64,000 bases of DNA, from contig CM060733.1 in assembly GCA_030704615.1 (NCBI GenBank), positions 17,236,001-17,300,000 of the forward strand, read 5' to 3'. Positions 34,564-45,810 of this stretch are shown piece after piece. Each line of letters opens with the position of its first letter. Position 1 is the first letter of the stretch. Below the pieces are notes generated by a model. It saw only the letters and a list, made by a program, of their open reading frames with translations, did not search any database and was not told the origin of the DNA. The stretch comes from Takakia lepidozioides. Lineage: Eukaryota; Streptophyta; Takakiopsida; Takakiales; Takakiaceae. The translations under genes and the position numbers were made by a program.

Positions 34564-35916
34564 ATGGCTACATTCAATTCTCCTCCCCCTGTTCCACAAC
34601 ACTTAGCTAGAGAGGCCCAAACGATAGCTGAATGGGCGAGAGGCCTAGGGGCGAATGAGGAGCAAGTTGCACAGCTTGTAGGGGCCCTCAACAAAGACTA
34701 CTTAGTGTCCATGAAGCGCCCTGCAAGAATCACTTGGCCTGCATGTCCTCTACCTGCGAATTTTTGCTACTTGTGGCGTCGTCAGGCTGCTGAAGTGCTG
34801 GGGTGGGTTGAAATGACGGAGGAGGGGCATTCCTCAGGGTTCTCTGCCTCTATCAACGACCTGCTGAGGGAATATGTGTGGCCTGACTTTGCTGTGTCTT
34901 CTGCAAGTAGCCAAGATGATGCTCAAAGTGTTGGCAAGGTCACTAGGTAAGTCCACTTCCTCACCTGCAAATGAATTTGAAACGGAAGCACAATGTCAGG
35001 AGCAATATGAATCACCTGTGAGTCTATTTGCAGGGGAATCATTTGACTTGCCCCCTGCCTCCTATTCATTGAGGAGCTCTCAGGTTGAGCACCATGATTT
35101 GGCTGGTCATAGCCAAATCCTTCAAGAATTAGGGGTGGTGGGGCAAACTGTCAAAATTCGATTTGGGGATTTGACTTTGCCCGATGTGGCATCTTCCTCC
35201 ACCCCCCCTATTTGGCTTTATGGCACTGTACTCGAGACTACATGGGACATCATGGCAGAGGTGGAATTCTGGCTTGTATCATTTTTCTGTGTTGTAGGCG
35301 TGCACTCTGTATCCTCCCACCTGTGTGAATTGGTAGATATAGATGGCGCGTTGCCTTGTTCAATGGAAGACATGTTAGGGGTGGATGCGTCTGTTATGAA
35401 TTCGGACAGTGAGGGGTCAGTTAGCGATGAGTCTGATTCAGATTTCAATCCAGAGGAGGAGGTAAGGACTAATCCTGCTGCTGCTGTTGAGCTTGATTTA
35501 TGGGATTTCTGTGTGGACACTGGAATGCCTACTCATGAGCTTGGTTTGTACAACCTGCCAAAAAATTGGGAAGAGTGGGAAACAATAGACAGGTTTAGAG
35601 ATGACATGTGGAATAGTATTGAACAAACACTGCCAGAGGTAAGATGGACTGGGGGGGCAAGTGGAGGAGAACTCCATTGGCAGACAATGCACTGCATGTG
35701 GATTTCTTCAACCTGTTTTGGCCAGTTGCTGTCATGCGTAAGATCTGCATACAAACCAACTTATACACTGTTCAAGTGAACTCTAAAGGTAAGCATAAGG
35801 GCATGAAAATGTGGTATCCATTGACTGTCAAGGCGCTCAGAGCATGGTTGGCTGTCCATATCCTCATGATGGGAATTAAGAAATTGCCTAACACTAGGCG
35901 GGCTGCTATTCCTTGA
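34564..35916 (+). pseudogene. piggyBac-like transposase, N-terminal fragment
   Basis: A frame from the ATG at 34564 (128 codons) is followed by an overlapping frame to about 35650 and a third to 35916. The N-terminal part is acidic (DSDSEGSVSDESDSDFNPEEE). The last part has the opening of a DDE_Tnp_1_7 (piggyBac) domain: FFNLFWPVAVMRKICIQTNL, then WYPLTVKALRAWLAVHILMM and GIKKLPNTR, matching the family pattern of a hydrophobic helix, TN, W..lt..El.aflg..ilMGi.klP. The sequence then stops, so the catalytic Asp residues are missing. A G7 run near 35652 accounts for one frame change; GTAAGT near 34949 could be a splice donor. Confidence 0.6.
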
Positions 35917-36159
35917 GCCTGGAGGCATAGACTCACGCCACGTCAGCATGCTAGAGCGAACATGCAGGGCCTATTACCGCGGGAGGCACCTATTACCGCC
36001 GATTGATTAGCCCTTTCCAGGCATTGCAGACTGGATGTGTTTCATCCATTGTATCCATACTTTCTATCCATTTAGACGTTATTAACACACCAAGCCCTTG
36101 CATGGGAATGTGGCTACGTCGTGAGCACAGCTTGTAGGCACCCATTCTTTGCATGTGAA

Positions 36160-36600
36160 GATGCTTCGTGAGGCAGGCAGACTGGAAGAGGCTCTTCAAA
36201 CTTTGAACCAAGGAGGCATTGCAGCAGATCCACATATATATGTCTGTCTTTTGCTCTAGTGTGCATCAGGATAAAAGGCCCGGAAGCTGGAAAGTAGGTG
36301 CACACTCCCATCATCCAAAGCGGATCCCTACGAAATATTTTCTTACTCACCACCCTTGCGAACATGTATGGTAAGTGCGGGAGCATCATGGATACTCACC
36401 GAGTGTTCAGAAGAATGCCTAAACGATCTTTGATCACGTGGACTTTAATGTTGGCAGGATTTACCAAGCATTGTTGTGGCAGGAATGGTTTGGAGACCTA
36501 CGAGCAAATGATGTGAGAATGGGTGAAGCCCAACCCCATCATGTTTGTTTGTTTTTGCAATGCGTGTGCAAGCCTGTGAGCTCCGGAAAACACTAAAGAG
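36160..36600 (+). pseudogene. PPR gene fragment 1
   Basis: Two frames give pentatricopeptide text: GRLEEALQTL near 36178, then LANMYGKCGSIMDTHRVF and MPKRSLITWTLMLAGFTKH up to about 36515, with a TGA after YEQMM. The PLS-type pattern is that of plant organelle RNA-processing proteins. It is too short and broken to work. Confidence 0.75.
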
Positions 36601-37196
36601 ATTGAAGGAACAATCCGGGCAGTCCATGCAACCCCCCTCTCCAAAAAAAATTTGTTCCCAGGAATTCGCATCCCACGTACACATTGCAAACATGACAACA
36701 TGGACACACAACCATCTCATTTCAAAATTGGCCCCGAATAAAAGCAAAAGAAAACTTGATATCAAGTGTCACAGTCATTAGAATCATAATCGACCTCCTA
36801 TGCTATGTCATTCATAAAGATTCCGGCCCCAACACCATGTTTTCTACCACGGCCGTCGATGGTTGGACTGCGAGTGCCATGAACGGACATGCTTGCTGCG
36901 AGTGCCTCCGCATAGACGGGCAACATGTAAGACTGAGGAGGACTTGAAAGAAGTCCAAAAAGGTGTGATAGCCACTGACCTGGAGGGTCAGTGGAAGCAC
37001 ACGGACTCCTGCACAAGACGAGAAAAACCCATCTTGAATACAATGATGCAATGCACAAGTTTTTCAAAGATGATGTCTCGCATGTGCACTTTTGCCTTAA
37101 GAACAATGATTCTGGTATTGAAACAACAATGCAAGCATCCATAGGTTGAACTTAATTTGAGAACCACCAAGAAGAGGAATAAGAAGGCAGATTTAC
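36601..37196. other. Spacer between PPR fragment and methyltransferase copy A
   Basis: No gene recognised. The exon expected after position 37197 (methyltransferase motifs X, I and II) is not found here, so copy A ends at this junction. Confidence 0.45.
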
Positions 37197-40183
37197 CATC
37201 TCTCCCGGGCGATCCTCCTTCGTCAGGTACATCTGTTCACACAATTCCATGTCTTCACGACCCTCATACCTGAGGTTTTCAAATAGCTGGCAAGTGCACG
37301 GCGACAGCGAAGGTCGATGGACTGGATGAGCACCAGAACACCTGCATCGGAGAGAAAGAAATTGCAATTAAAGGAGAAAACCCACCGCTAGTAGTGTTCA
37401 TCAAAAGCATTCCAACCTGGACAAGCACCCGCTGGAGGGACATTTGGGACTGGCAACCCATCAGGGATGTCCAAGATGATGAGGTCAGCTGCATATGGCT
37501 TCTCCTTCTCGTTCTCCCAAGATTTGGTCATTTTTGCCTACAAAAAATCATGCAAGCGAATGCTCAAGAGGATTGAAACAACATTGAAACAACACAAAAG
37601 AGACAAAAGACAACACGCACCGTGCCGAGGAACTCCACAATCCTCTCCCACACCGGTGAAGGATCGCCCTTGTAATCAGATTTCTTCGACTTCATCATGG
37701 CGAGGAACCCAATGTTGGCCATCTGCAACCTGGTAGGGCGAATGACCCTCGTGGGATGCTCCACTGCATGGTACGGGTCCTCAGGATCAACCGCCCCCTT
37801 CTTATTCCTCCCGGATCCCTTACCGTGTTGTGGAGTCTCCTTGGTCTGCTAGACATCCGGCGTTGGGCCAGTTTCTGCAACACTTCCCTGCCCACCCATC
37901 TACCCCTGTGCTCCCTTCCCCATACCCCTTCCTTTCCCTCCACCAACAGCAGCATCCTTTCTCTTTCCCTTTCTACCTTTACCTGGGGTATCCTGAGCGG
38001 GAGGCTCATTTTCTGCAAGCGTCCTCAAATTTCTATCATGAATCTCGAGGTCAGCAGCTGCGGCGCTGGCTGCTACATGCTCATTCTCTCTCCTCAAAGA
38101 CATCTCCTGCGCTGGGGTCTCCGAAATTGGGCAATCCAAGTACCAACCACAACTGGAAAGGTGGTCTAGGCCCCAGTCCTGCAAGATCCATGTAGTAAAC
38201 ATGGTCTGGTTGCCAGCAAGAACAAGCCACAGGTCCACAAAATCCGGATGTTTGTCCAAGCAGTTCTCTGCCATGAGAATATACTTTATGTACCTACAGG
38301 CACAAAGACAACCTTATTATGCAATGCAACTATTGTCTCATAGCTTTTGATCTACCACGTCACGAAGACACCCAAAAAGAGTGTACGGCACCGCACACTC
38401 TAATCACCGCACACAAATTAGGCTGAAGGGCCCAGGGTGTGTATGTTGTTGTTACTACACACAGACAGAACAAAAGAGTGTGCGGCACCGCACACTCATA
38501 TGAGCCCATATAAAACAGGTGGGAGGAGAGAGTGTCTTTGCAAAACAAAGAAGCCTAAGCCATTTCGCACCTGTAAAGGCATCGTTTCCAGGCTTCCTCT
38601 CCTTTCTCTTGCTGGTCAAGCTCATTTGTTCGACTGATCCCACCCTCCCTGTTGAACTCCTTGAAGAAACACGATTGCCACACTATGGCTCTCCATTTCC
38701 GCATGTATGCTTGGAAGCTGACCTTTGGTGTTGTCATGGTGATGCCATAGTCAGCCAGCTGCGTAAGTAGAACAGACTAGCCCATTTCCTCCAACTGCAA
38801 AAACAATTCCAATGCAAGAATGAACTACAAAACAATTACAGTCAATGAAACATCGACAGAGAAATTTGACAAAAAAGCGAAAAGAAAGCGACACAACAGA
38901 GGACATCATACCTGGCTCCAATAAGTGGCCTTGTGAAGCCATGTGTCCATCATATTGTCACTGACTGGAATGACACACTGGGTCTTCTTCTCTTTCTCCG
39001 GCCTGGGGAACATGTGTGGTATCCCTGACAGTGGGATCGAGTTCCATATTTGCAGCCACTTCACCTTCTGTTATGAAGACACAACGGCGGTAGACAACCT
39101 GTGCAACTTCTAATGGGCCATCTCCGGCTTTCCTGGTTTGTTGTAATGGTTTCTCACCTCTTGAAGGAACTCTGGTCCGAAGGTTGGGTCTGCAATTCTT
39201 GGATGCTTCACAAAAACACTCATAATGTTTTTTCGGGTGGTGTTCATCTCTTGCTTGATGTGACTCTCAACCCCTTTTGCTAACCTTCTCTCTTCAGGGG
39301 TAGAGTTGTAGTACTCCAGTTTGCCACGCTGACCTGCATCCGCAATGTCTTGCTGCAAGAGAATGCACGACAAATGCATGAACACACGGGCAAGGGAAAC
39401 AAACAGAAACAAAGTCCACGAAGCAGAAATACCCAAAGGCCAGATGATGGAAGATGTATCTCACCGCGTACATATACTCCATGAAAGCCTCGCGGGTCAA
39501 CGAGTACCATGTTTCTGATGTCTTGGAACTCTCACACTTCTTGTACGTCTCTGCTGACAAGATGGTCTTGAAGTTGCTCAAGGGCATCTGCCCGATCCTC
39601 TGTATCCTGTACAGAGTGTGCGCCAAGCTCGTTTTCACATGTGATGTCTCCATCCCTCTGCAGATTGATGTGTGAAAATCAGAATGAAATCCAACAACCG
39701 AGAATAGAAGATTGGAAGCAAAAATCCATGGAACCACAAGCGGAACATGAAGACTGGGCAACCAACCTGTTCATATCATTCATTGCCGTCAAAAGCCCCA
39801 TCATGTTCTCGTCACAATCCAAGACCATCGTTCGAACACAGTAATGCCACTCTTCCTCATGTGAGTGCAGCCTCCCAATGACAACCATCCATGCAAACAA
39901 CCGGTGGTTGCCATCCCATACGTGAAACATCTTCCCCGAGAATGCTTGCGTCAAAGTTTCCAGGAAACCTTTGACTGGAGAGAAGAAGTTAGAAAGATTC
40001 GTTCACCTGTCTCCAAATGGGATCCCATGAGTCCGTGATTGACTCATCCACAAGAAGCTCATTGCCTCTGGAATCCCTAGTAGAAACGTAAAACACCGCG
40101 GATCCATCCAAATACCGATGAACAAACTCGGCCTCCAGCTTCCTTAATGAGGGGTGACTGTCAGAGGTGACAGGGAGGGGCAC
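37197..40183 (-). pseudogene. ParB-like/DNA methyltransferase gene, copy A (3'-truncated)
   Basis: Minus-strand, multi-exon. Exons: 40183-39767, 39657-39465, 39352-39158, 39067-38912, 38758 to about 38645, about 38274-37621, 37537-37197. Introns are short with GT..AG ends and the joins I checked keep frame, including a split Arg codon at 39767/39657. Exon 1 has MFHVWDGNHRLFAWM, like the DG.HR motif of ParB-type domains. Exon 6 has a Lys/Gly-rich linker. The last exon has ADLIILDIPDGLP, comparable to motif IV (DPPY-like) of N4/N6 DNA methyltransferases, and a FFLSDAGVLVLIQS segment. Defects: frameshift near 39992, TAG at 37900-37902, 37849-37851 and 37388-37390, one-base loss near 37240, and no motif I. 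Confidence 0.6.
38375..38500. repeat. Two palindromes of the 40-kb satellite type
   Basis: GTGTACGGCACCGCACAC and GTGTGCGGCACCGCACAC about 95 bp apart, within an intron-length gap of methyltransferase copy A. They have the same core as the array at 40235-41360. Confidence 0.8.
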
Positions 40184-40234
40184 TCACTGTTTCGGGCTGC
40201 AATTGAATTACAAAATACGAATGCGTCTGGGGGG

Positions 40235-41360
40235 CACAAACAGTGTGCGGTGCCGCACACTGTTTCGTACTTCCATTTTGCTCTGATTCAAGTCTGCTAC
40301 AAACACCAGAAAGGATACACTTCCAACCAAAAGAGAGAGTTCGAGGGGGGCAAAAACAGTGTGCGGTGCCGCACACTGTTTCATGCTGCCATTTTGCTTT
40401 CATTCTAGCCTGCAACACACACCAGAAGGGATAAATTTCCAACCAAAAGAGAGAGTTCCAGGGGAGCACAAACAGTGTGTGGTGCCGCACACTGTTTTGT
40501 GCTGCCATTGCAGTGTTAGTTACGCCTGCAAGAATGTGCTAAGTGCTCACATTTCAAACAAAAAGATAACATTGAAGAGGGGCTCAAACAGTGTGCGGTG
40601 CCGCACACTGTCTGGAGTATGCATTTCAATATGATTCAAGAGGGATACACAGAGGAGAGTGAACTCTAAAAGAGGACTTGGGGGCTACAATTCAAACATA
40701 AAACAATTGTTTCAGGGGGGCACAAATACTGTGCGGTGCCGCACACTATTTTGTGGTTCCATTTTGGTGTGATTCAGGCCTTTAACTCAATGCAGAAGAG
40801 GTACATTTTGAAGCAAAAAACGAAAGTAAAGAGGAGCACAAATAGTGTGCGGTGCTGCACACTGTTCCGTGCTAACATTTCAGTGTGAGTGAAGACTGAA
40901 AGAGTGTACTAAGTGCCTACATTTGAAAGAAAAAATGAACATTGATGACGGGCTCAAACAGTGTGCGGTGCCGCACACTGTTTCCAGCTTGCATTTCCAT
41001 ATGATTCAAGCCTTGTTTCCATCATGCATTTCAATATGATTCAAGGGGGATACACAGAGGTGACTGGACTCAAATAGAGGAGCTGGGGGCCGTTCAAACG
41101 AATACGATTGTTTCAGGGGGGCACAAACAGTGTGCGGTGTCGCACACTGTTTCGTGCTTCTATTTTGGTTTGATTCATGCCTGTAAGACACTCCTGGAGG
41201 GGTACATTTTGAAGCAAAAAACTGAAGTGATGAGGGGCACAAATAGTGCTGACATTTCAGTGCGAGTGTAGCCTGAAAGAATGTGGTAAGTGCCTATATT
41301 TCAAAGAGAAAAAGAACAATGATGACGGGCTGAAATAGTGTGCGGTGCCGCACATTGTTT
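40235..41360. repeat. Palindromic satellite, ~115-bp units
   Basis: About nine units centred on GTGTGCGGTGCCGCACAC, at about 40242, 40358, 40471, 40590, 40732, 40847, 40959, 41128 and 41338. Each is followed by CTGTTT and a spacer with ATTTTG..TGATTCA..CCTG..ACACCAGAAGG and GGGGGGCACAAA. The unit at 40847 has one changed core base. The array abuts the 5' end of methyltransferase copy A. Confidence 0.92.
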
Positions 41361-41824
41361 CCAGCTAGCATTTCCATATGATTGAAGCCCCGTAGAAAGA
41401 GGTCGCTGGAATCAGACAGAGGATCTGGGGGCTCAATACAACAGATCGCGGTATATCTTACTGCCGAGGCGTGGTAGTCATGGTTTTCTTGACTTTGACC
41501 ATGACTTCCCTATATTTTTGGACCAAATGGGACTTCACATAGTCGTTGAAATGACTACGTGACTACGTAGTCCTCTGGGCGACTACTTTGGTAGACGTCG
41601 TCATGACTGTATGGCTCCGCACTAGAGGGAAGGGTGGTCAATGATGGATGACCAGCACGAGCTTGCCACCAAATAGTCGCCGGAATGACTTCTAGTGCAA
41701 GCTTGGTAACCAAAAGGTTTAAAAAATTTAAAAAGTTGCTTATAGGGTTGCCCATTAGAGGGTTGGGACTTGGCCTCTTTTTGGTTTTTTTTTTTTTTTT
41801 TCCTGCGCGTTTTCTTAGTAGTAT

Positions 41825-41935
41825 CAAGCCGAGAGATGAGAGATGGAACGCGATGATCACAAGATATGCACAGGCGTGTGATGGAGGCTTTGCAGAGCAA
41901 ATGATGCAGGAAGGGGCGAAGCGCAACCTGCACCG
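41825..41935 (+). pseudogene. PPR gene fragment 2
   Basis: A short stretch, ERWNAMITRYAQ and then AEQMMQEG, matching a PPR linker. It is only about 35 codons. Confidence 0.5.
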
Positions 41936-41982
41936 CAAATGTAGGCTCTTGGCTCCTATTAGTACCATGATTTGGTATTATT

Positions 41983-42268
41983 CCTTATGTTTACAAGGTT
42001 CTTGGGAGAGTCAGCTTGGTCTTGGTCTTAGCAATCCGTGTTTCAATCGACGCCCGCTCAGCTACACCATGGTGGTTCTCACAGACCAATCCGACATGAC
42101 CACAGACACAAGCAGCACACACAAGAGGTCCTCTTGGGTTCATGGTCAGTCAAATCCTCCATGGTTATTCTTCCTATGTTTACAAGGTTCTTGGGAGAGT
42201 CAGCTTGGTCTTAGCAAGCCGCGTTTCAATCGCATTTCAATCTTTGCCTGCTTAGCTGCACCGTGGTG
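41983..42268. repeat. Direct duplication of ~90 bp
   Basis: TATGTTTACAAGGTTCTTGG and the following AGAGTCAGCTTGGTCTTAG occur near 41988 and again near 42175, with similar downstream sequence. Confidence 0.8.
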
Positions 42269-42299
42269 AATGTCTGCTAGAAGCAGATGCAAGTCAGCA

Positions 42300-42945
42300 T
42301 AGGAACTAGTGTGATAAGTAGGGTTGGGTTGTTTGCTGGAACAATTCCAAGCTGTGATTGTCAGCTGCTAGCAGCAAGGCAAGGATTTGTGCAGAGGCAT
42401 GGATAGCTGAAGGAGCAGGGATAGTGTGTGGGTCCATATTAATCCAAGAGGGCCGGATTTCAAGCTCCAGATTACCTATGACTCCCTGTGGAATGATAGC
42501 TACAAGAAACTGCATGGGTAGATGGTCAACTGGAAGTCGCAGCAACAGCGGCATAATTGATAAAATCAGGCACTACTACTCAAGGCACCTTCTTCAACAC
42601 ATATCACCCTATTTTTCCCTCTTATCAGAATCGGCCCTAAATTGGTAACCTTCTTTTTCAACCTATTTCAGTTTTCTCTCTCATCATTAGGGTTGGGGTG
42701 TTTGCTGGAAGAGGGCCAGATTTCAAGCACAAGATTACCTATGATTCCATGTGGATCCATTGCTACAAGAAACCTGCATGGGTAGATGGTGAACTGGAAG
42801 CCACAGCAACAACGACACAATTGATAAAATTAGGGATTGCTAATGAAGGCAACCTTTTTCAACACGTTTCACCCTGTTTTTCCCACTTATCAAAATCGGC
42901 CCTAAATTTTCATGTTGAATTCTGCAAGTTACTGGTTGAGTGAAC
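42300..42945 (+). repeat. Dispersed repeat RA, two copies
   Basis: Both copies share GCCGGATTTCAAGC or GCCAGATTTCAAGC, ATTACCTATGA.TCC.TGTGG, CTACAAGAAAC, GCATGGGTAGATGG and TTGATAAAAT. Copies near 42300-42660 and 42690-42945 are in the same orientation. The type is unknown; the consensus is partly open but not recognised. Confidence 0.75.
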
Positions 42946-42949
42946 CTTT

Positions 42950-43690
42950 GATAGTTTGCAATGCGTGTGCAAGCCTGACAGCTCTGGAGAAGGGCAAAGA
43001 GGTCCATGGCAACATTGTCAGAGCTGCAATTGTACCACATGTCATTCTAAACAATACCCTCATTGTCATGTATGAAGGGAGTGTTTGACATTATGGCTGA
43101 ACAAGATGTGGGTGTCGTGGAGTGCGATGATTGCAGGATATGCACAACAAGGCGTGGGATGGAGGCTTTTGAGAACTATGAGCAAATGATGTGCGAAGGG
43201 GTGAAGCCCAACCACATCACCTTTGTTTGTGTTTGCAATGTGTGTGCAAGCCTGGGAGCTCTGGGAAAGGGGAAGAGGTCCATGGTGACATCGTCAAAGC
43301 TGGAATTGTACCAGATGTCATCATGAACACTGCCCTGGTGGACATGTTTGCCAACTGTGGGTGCATTCAGGATGCGAAGGGAGTTTTCCACACTCTGGCT
43401 GAATGAGATGTGGTGTCATGGAATGCGATGCTTGCAGGGTATGCACAATAGAGGCACGGGATGGAGGATTTGGAGACCTACGAGCAAATGATTGGGGAAG
43501 GGTGAAGCCCGACCACATCAGGTTTGTGTGCGTTTGTAGTGCGTGTGCAAGCCTGGTAGCCCTAGAAAAGGGCAAAGAGGTGCATGGTTGCATACCCATT
43601 AAAGTTGTGCATGACAAGTTCCAAGTCTTTCACATTGTGCAACAAAATTTTGACGAAACCACTTGGCAGCACATGCGTACTCTTCCCGTT
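42950..43690 (+). pseudogene. PPR gene fragment 3
   Basis: Several frames give PLS-type PPR text: [19 protein letters not shown] near 42960, GVFDIMAEQDVG near 43080, YEQMMCEGVKPNHITFVCVC near 43180, NTALVDMFANCGCIQDAKGV near 43325 and a TGA directly before DVVSWNAML near 43406. It has in-frame stops and frameshifts and is non-functional. Confidence 0.8.
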
Positions 43691-44115
43691 TGACCCATAA
43701 CCAATGTTAGGCATCAGTGTCGTGCCCTTGATCTAGCGCTGAAGCCGATAGTGCATACATACTGCAACCATAAGGCTTGCACCTAAAACGTTTGCTCATG
43801 CAAAATGGCAGAGTGATGCGAAATGAAGACATAAATACAGACACAAGTCATATTTGCAAATGCATACAAGCCTTGAAATTGAGGAACGAGCGTTCAACAA
43901 CATTACTAGGAACACACATGCATATGCAGGCATTGTATTACATAAATGTGTGGGAACACAATAGGTGTGGCACTTGCCACATGCCCAGAACCACAACCGG
44001 ACTACATTGACGCATGGTCTCAATCACTACAACTATCCCCTGAAACTGTGGCACTATCATCCACGAAAACCCGAGCTCCTAGGTGCCTTTTCTGCTTCCG
44101 AGCACACGGTGGAGA
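43691..44115. other. Intergenic, no gene seen
   Basis: Spacer between PPR fragment 3 and the 3' end of methyltransferase copy B. No recognisable coding or repeat structure. Confidence 0.4.
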
Positions 44116-45290
44116 TTAGTTCAATAACTGCTGTCGAGCAATGGCCTCAGCGTACTCAGGCAGGATGTACGAACGTGGAGGGCTGCACCAAAAGTCAGAC
44201 TGAAAAACACAGACGTCGTGCAAAGGAATAGCTTCCAATGTCTTGACAACCAACGTGAACGCAATGCATTAGCGAACATAGAAGAAAAGGGAATGGTGGG
44301 GGGTTGTGTTCGAGAACTAAGATTCATACAGAATTTCAACTTACTCACATGCGAAATCGTCGTCCAGGTCTTTGTCGTCCCCTTCGTTGATATCCACATG
44401 CACTATACCCTCATGTTCCTAGACGGCACGGGCTGGCCCTTGTAAGCCTACAATGATGTCATTGAAAATATCCGCATCCCCTTCCATACCAAACAATTGC
44501 CCCTCCCCAGCCTTGCAAGCATGGTACGAAGCGCCTGCAAGACGATGTACTGTTTAGCAAGATGTAACAAACTCTGCAACAAGAAGAGAACACCAGAGAA
44601 TGATCGGGGTCTAACCTGTCCCAAGAGTGAGGTCCACGATGTGCGATCCAAGATGAGAGCATGTCTCTATAATTGTCTGAATAAAAGTTGGGCTCTTCTC
44701 CTTCGCCCCTCTCCATGGTATGGAATTGGACTTTCTCAAACACACATTAGAATCCACGTAGTTGTAGTGAATGTCGTCCACTACAGGATCAAACCTGTCG
44801 TTGATAAAACAACCTCCCCCATGAAGCTTGAATTCCTTCACTGACGCAGGAGTGGAAGGAGGTCGAATCCTGACGAGGCACATGGCTTCAAAAAGGCGGG
44901 TCTGCACAAAAAGACATCACGAAGCACATAAGAGCAGATATGATTCAAAATCCCAAAAAGATGAGAGCAATTTCACCCCTCCGGAATTGAGTGTGTCAAC
45001 ACACTCAATTTTGGAGGAGTCAAATTGCACACAAATTGAAGCAGGAAAGAGAAGGAGGATTACCATTTGTCCCGGACAATCACCATTTGTTAGGTACAGG
45101 CTGTTCACACCATTCCACGTTTTGATGATCTTCATCCCTGAGGCCTTCAGATAGCTTGCAATCTCCTGACGACATTTCGTAGTGATGGACTGAATCATAA
45201 CCAGAACCCCTCCATCCGACAGAAAGAACTTGCAAAAAGAGAAGACCGTCAAATGCATTCCAGGTTGGGCAAGTGCTAGTGGGGACCTGC
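44116..45290 (-). pseudogene. DNA methyltransferase gene, copy B (5'-truncated)
   Basis: A minus-strand paralogue of the 3' part of copy A plus the exons A lacks. Its first exon (about 45290-45064) aligns with copy A's last exon (FFLSDGGVLVMIQS against FFLSDAGVLVLIQS; IASYLKASGMKIIKTWN against LASYLKTSGMRVVKTWN). Exon 44901-44616 joins in frame and ends in a motif-I-like DLTLGTG, preceded by KSPTFIQTIIETCS, as in N4/N6 methyltransferases. Exon 44534 to about 44349 continues it through a split Gly codon and has GMEGDADIFNDII (motif II-like). A candidate last exon ends YAEAIARQQLLN at TAA 44116-44118; its splice is unresolved. Defects: a TAG at 44419-44421, a small deletion near 45265, and loss of the 5' half at repeat RA. 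Confidence 0.6.
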
Positions 45291-45410
45291 CTGCATCGCC
45301 ATTGTACCAGATGTAATTCCCTGTGGATCAACAGCTACAAGAAACCTGCATGGGTAGATGGTCAACTAAAGGCTGCAGCTGCAGCGGCATAGTTCATAAA
45401 ACCAAGCACC
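45291..45410 (+). repeat. Dispersed repeat RA, partial copy
   Basis: Contains ATTCCCTGTGGATCAACAGC, CTACAAGAAACCTGCATGGG and TAGATGGTCAACT, as in the copies at 42-48 kb. It marks the break point of methyltransferase copy B. Confidence 0.75.
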
Positions 45411-45469
45411 TCAACCATGACCACAGCTTCTGAAAGAGGATCAAGAGAGGGAGCCAATGAGACATTTCA

Positions 45470-45810
45470 GCAGATTCAGGTACGTATGTATGTCCCTTGC
45501 TTAAGTGCATCAAGATGGAAGGTCTGGACGCTGGAAAGCAGGTGCTCACTCACATTATCCAAAGTGGATGCACGCCAAATGTTTTTCTACTCAACACCCT
45601 TGTCTCCATGTATGTCAAGTTGCTCACCAAGTGTTCAACAGAATGCCTCAACGATCTTTGATCACGTGGAATATAATGTTGGCAGGAGTTACCAAGCTTG
45701 GGTGTGGTAGGAATGCTTTGGAGACCTATGAGCAACTGCTGCGCGAAGGGGTGAAGCCCAACCACATCACGTTTGTTTGTGTTTGCAATGCGTGTTACAC
45801 TCCCTTTCAC
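45470..45810 (+). pseudogene. PPR gene fragment 4
   Basis: VFNRMPQRSLITWNIMLAG, then LETYEQLLREGVKPNHITF and VCVCNAC near 45630-45795. The text closely resembles fragment 1 and fragment 5, so these are diverged copies of one source gene. It breaks off into unrelated sequence after 45800. Confidence 0.78.

Noticed and set aside
36798-37142. Possible final exon of methyltransferase copy A
   Set aside because: It does not resemble the corresponding exons of copy B, and no in-frame splice could be supported.
22658-45290. Alternative genetic code in which TAG/TAA encode Gln
   Set aside because: Stops in other elements include TGA at Arg positions, and the affected genes are otherwise decaying. 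C-to-T mutation explains all types.
37197-45290. Bacterial or phage contamination as the source of the methyltransferase
   Set aside because: The genes have several short GT..AG introns that preserve frame and lie among plant repeats and PPR fragments.
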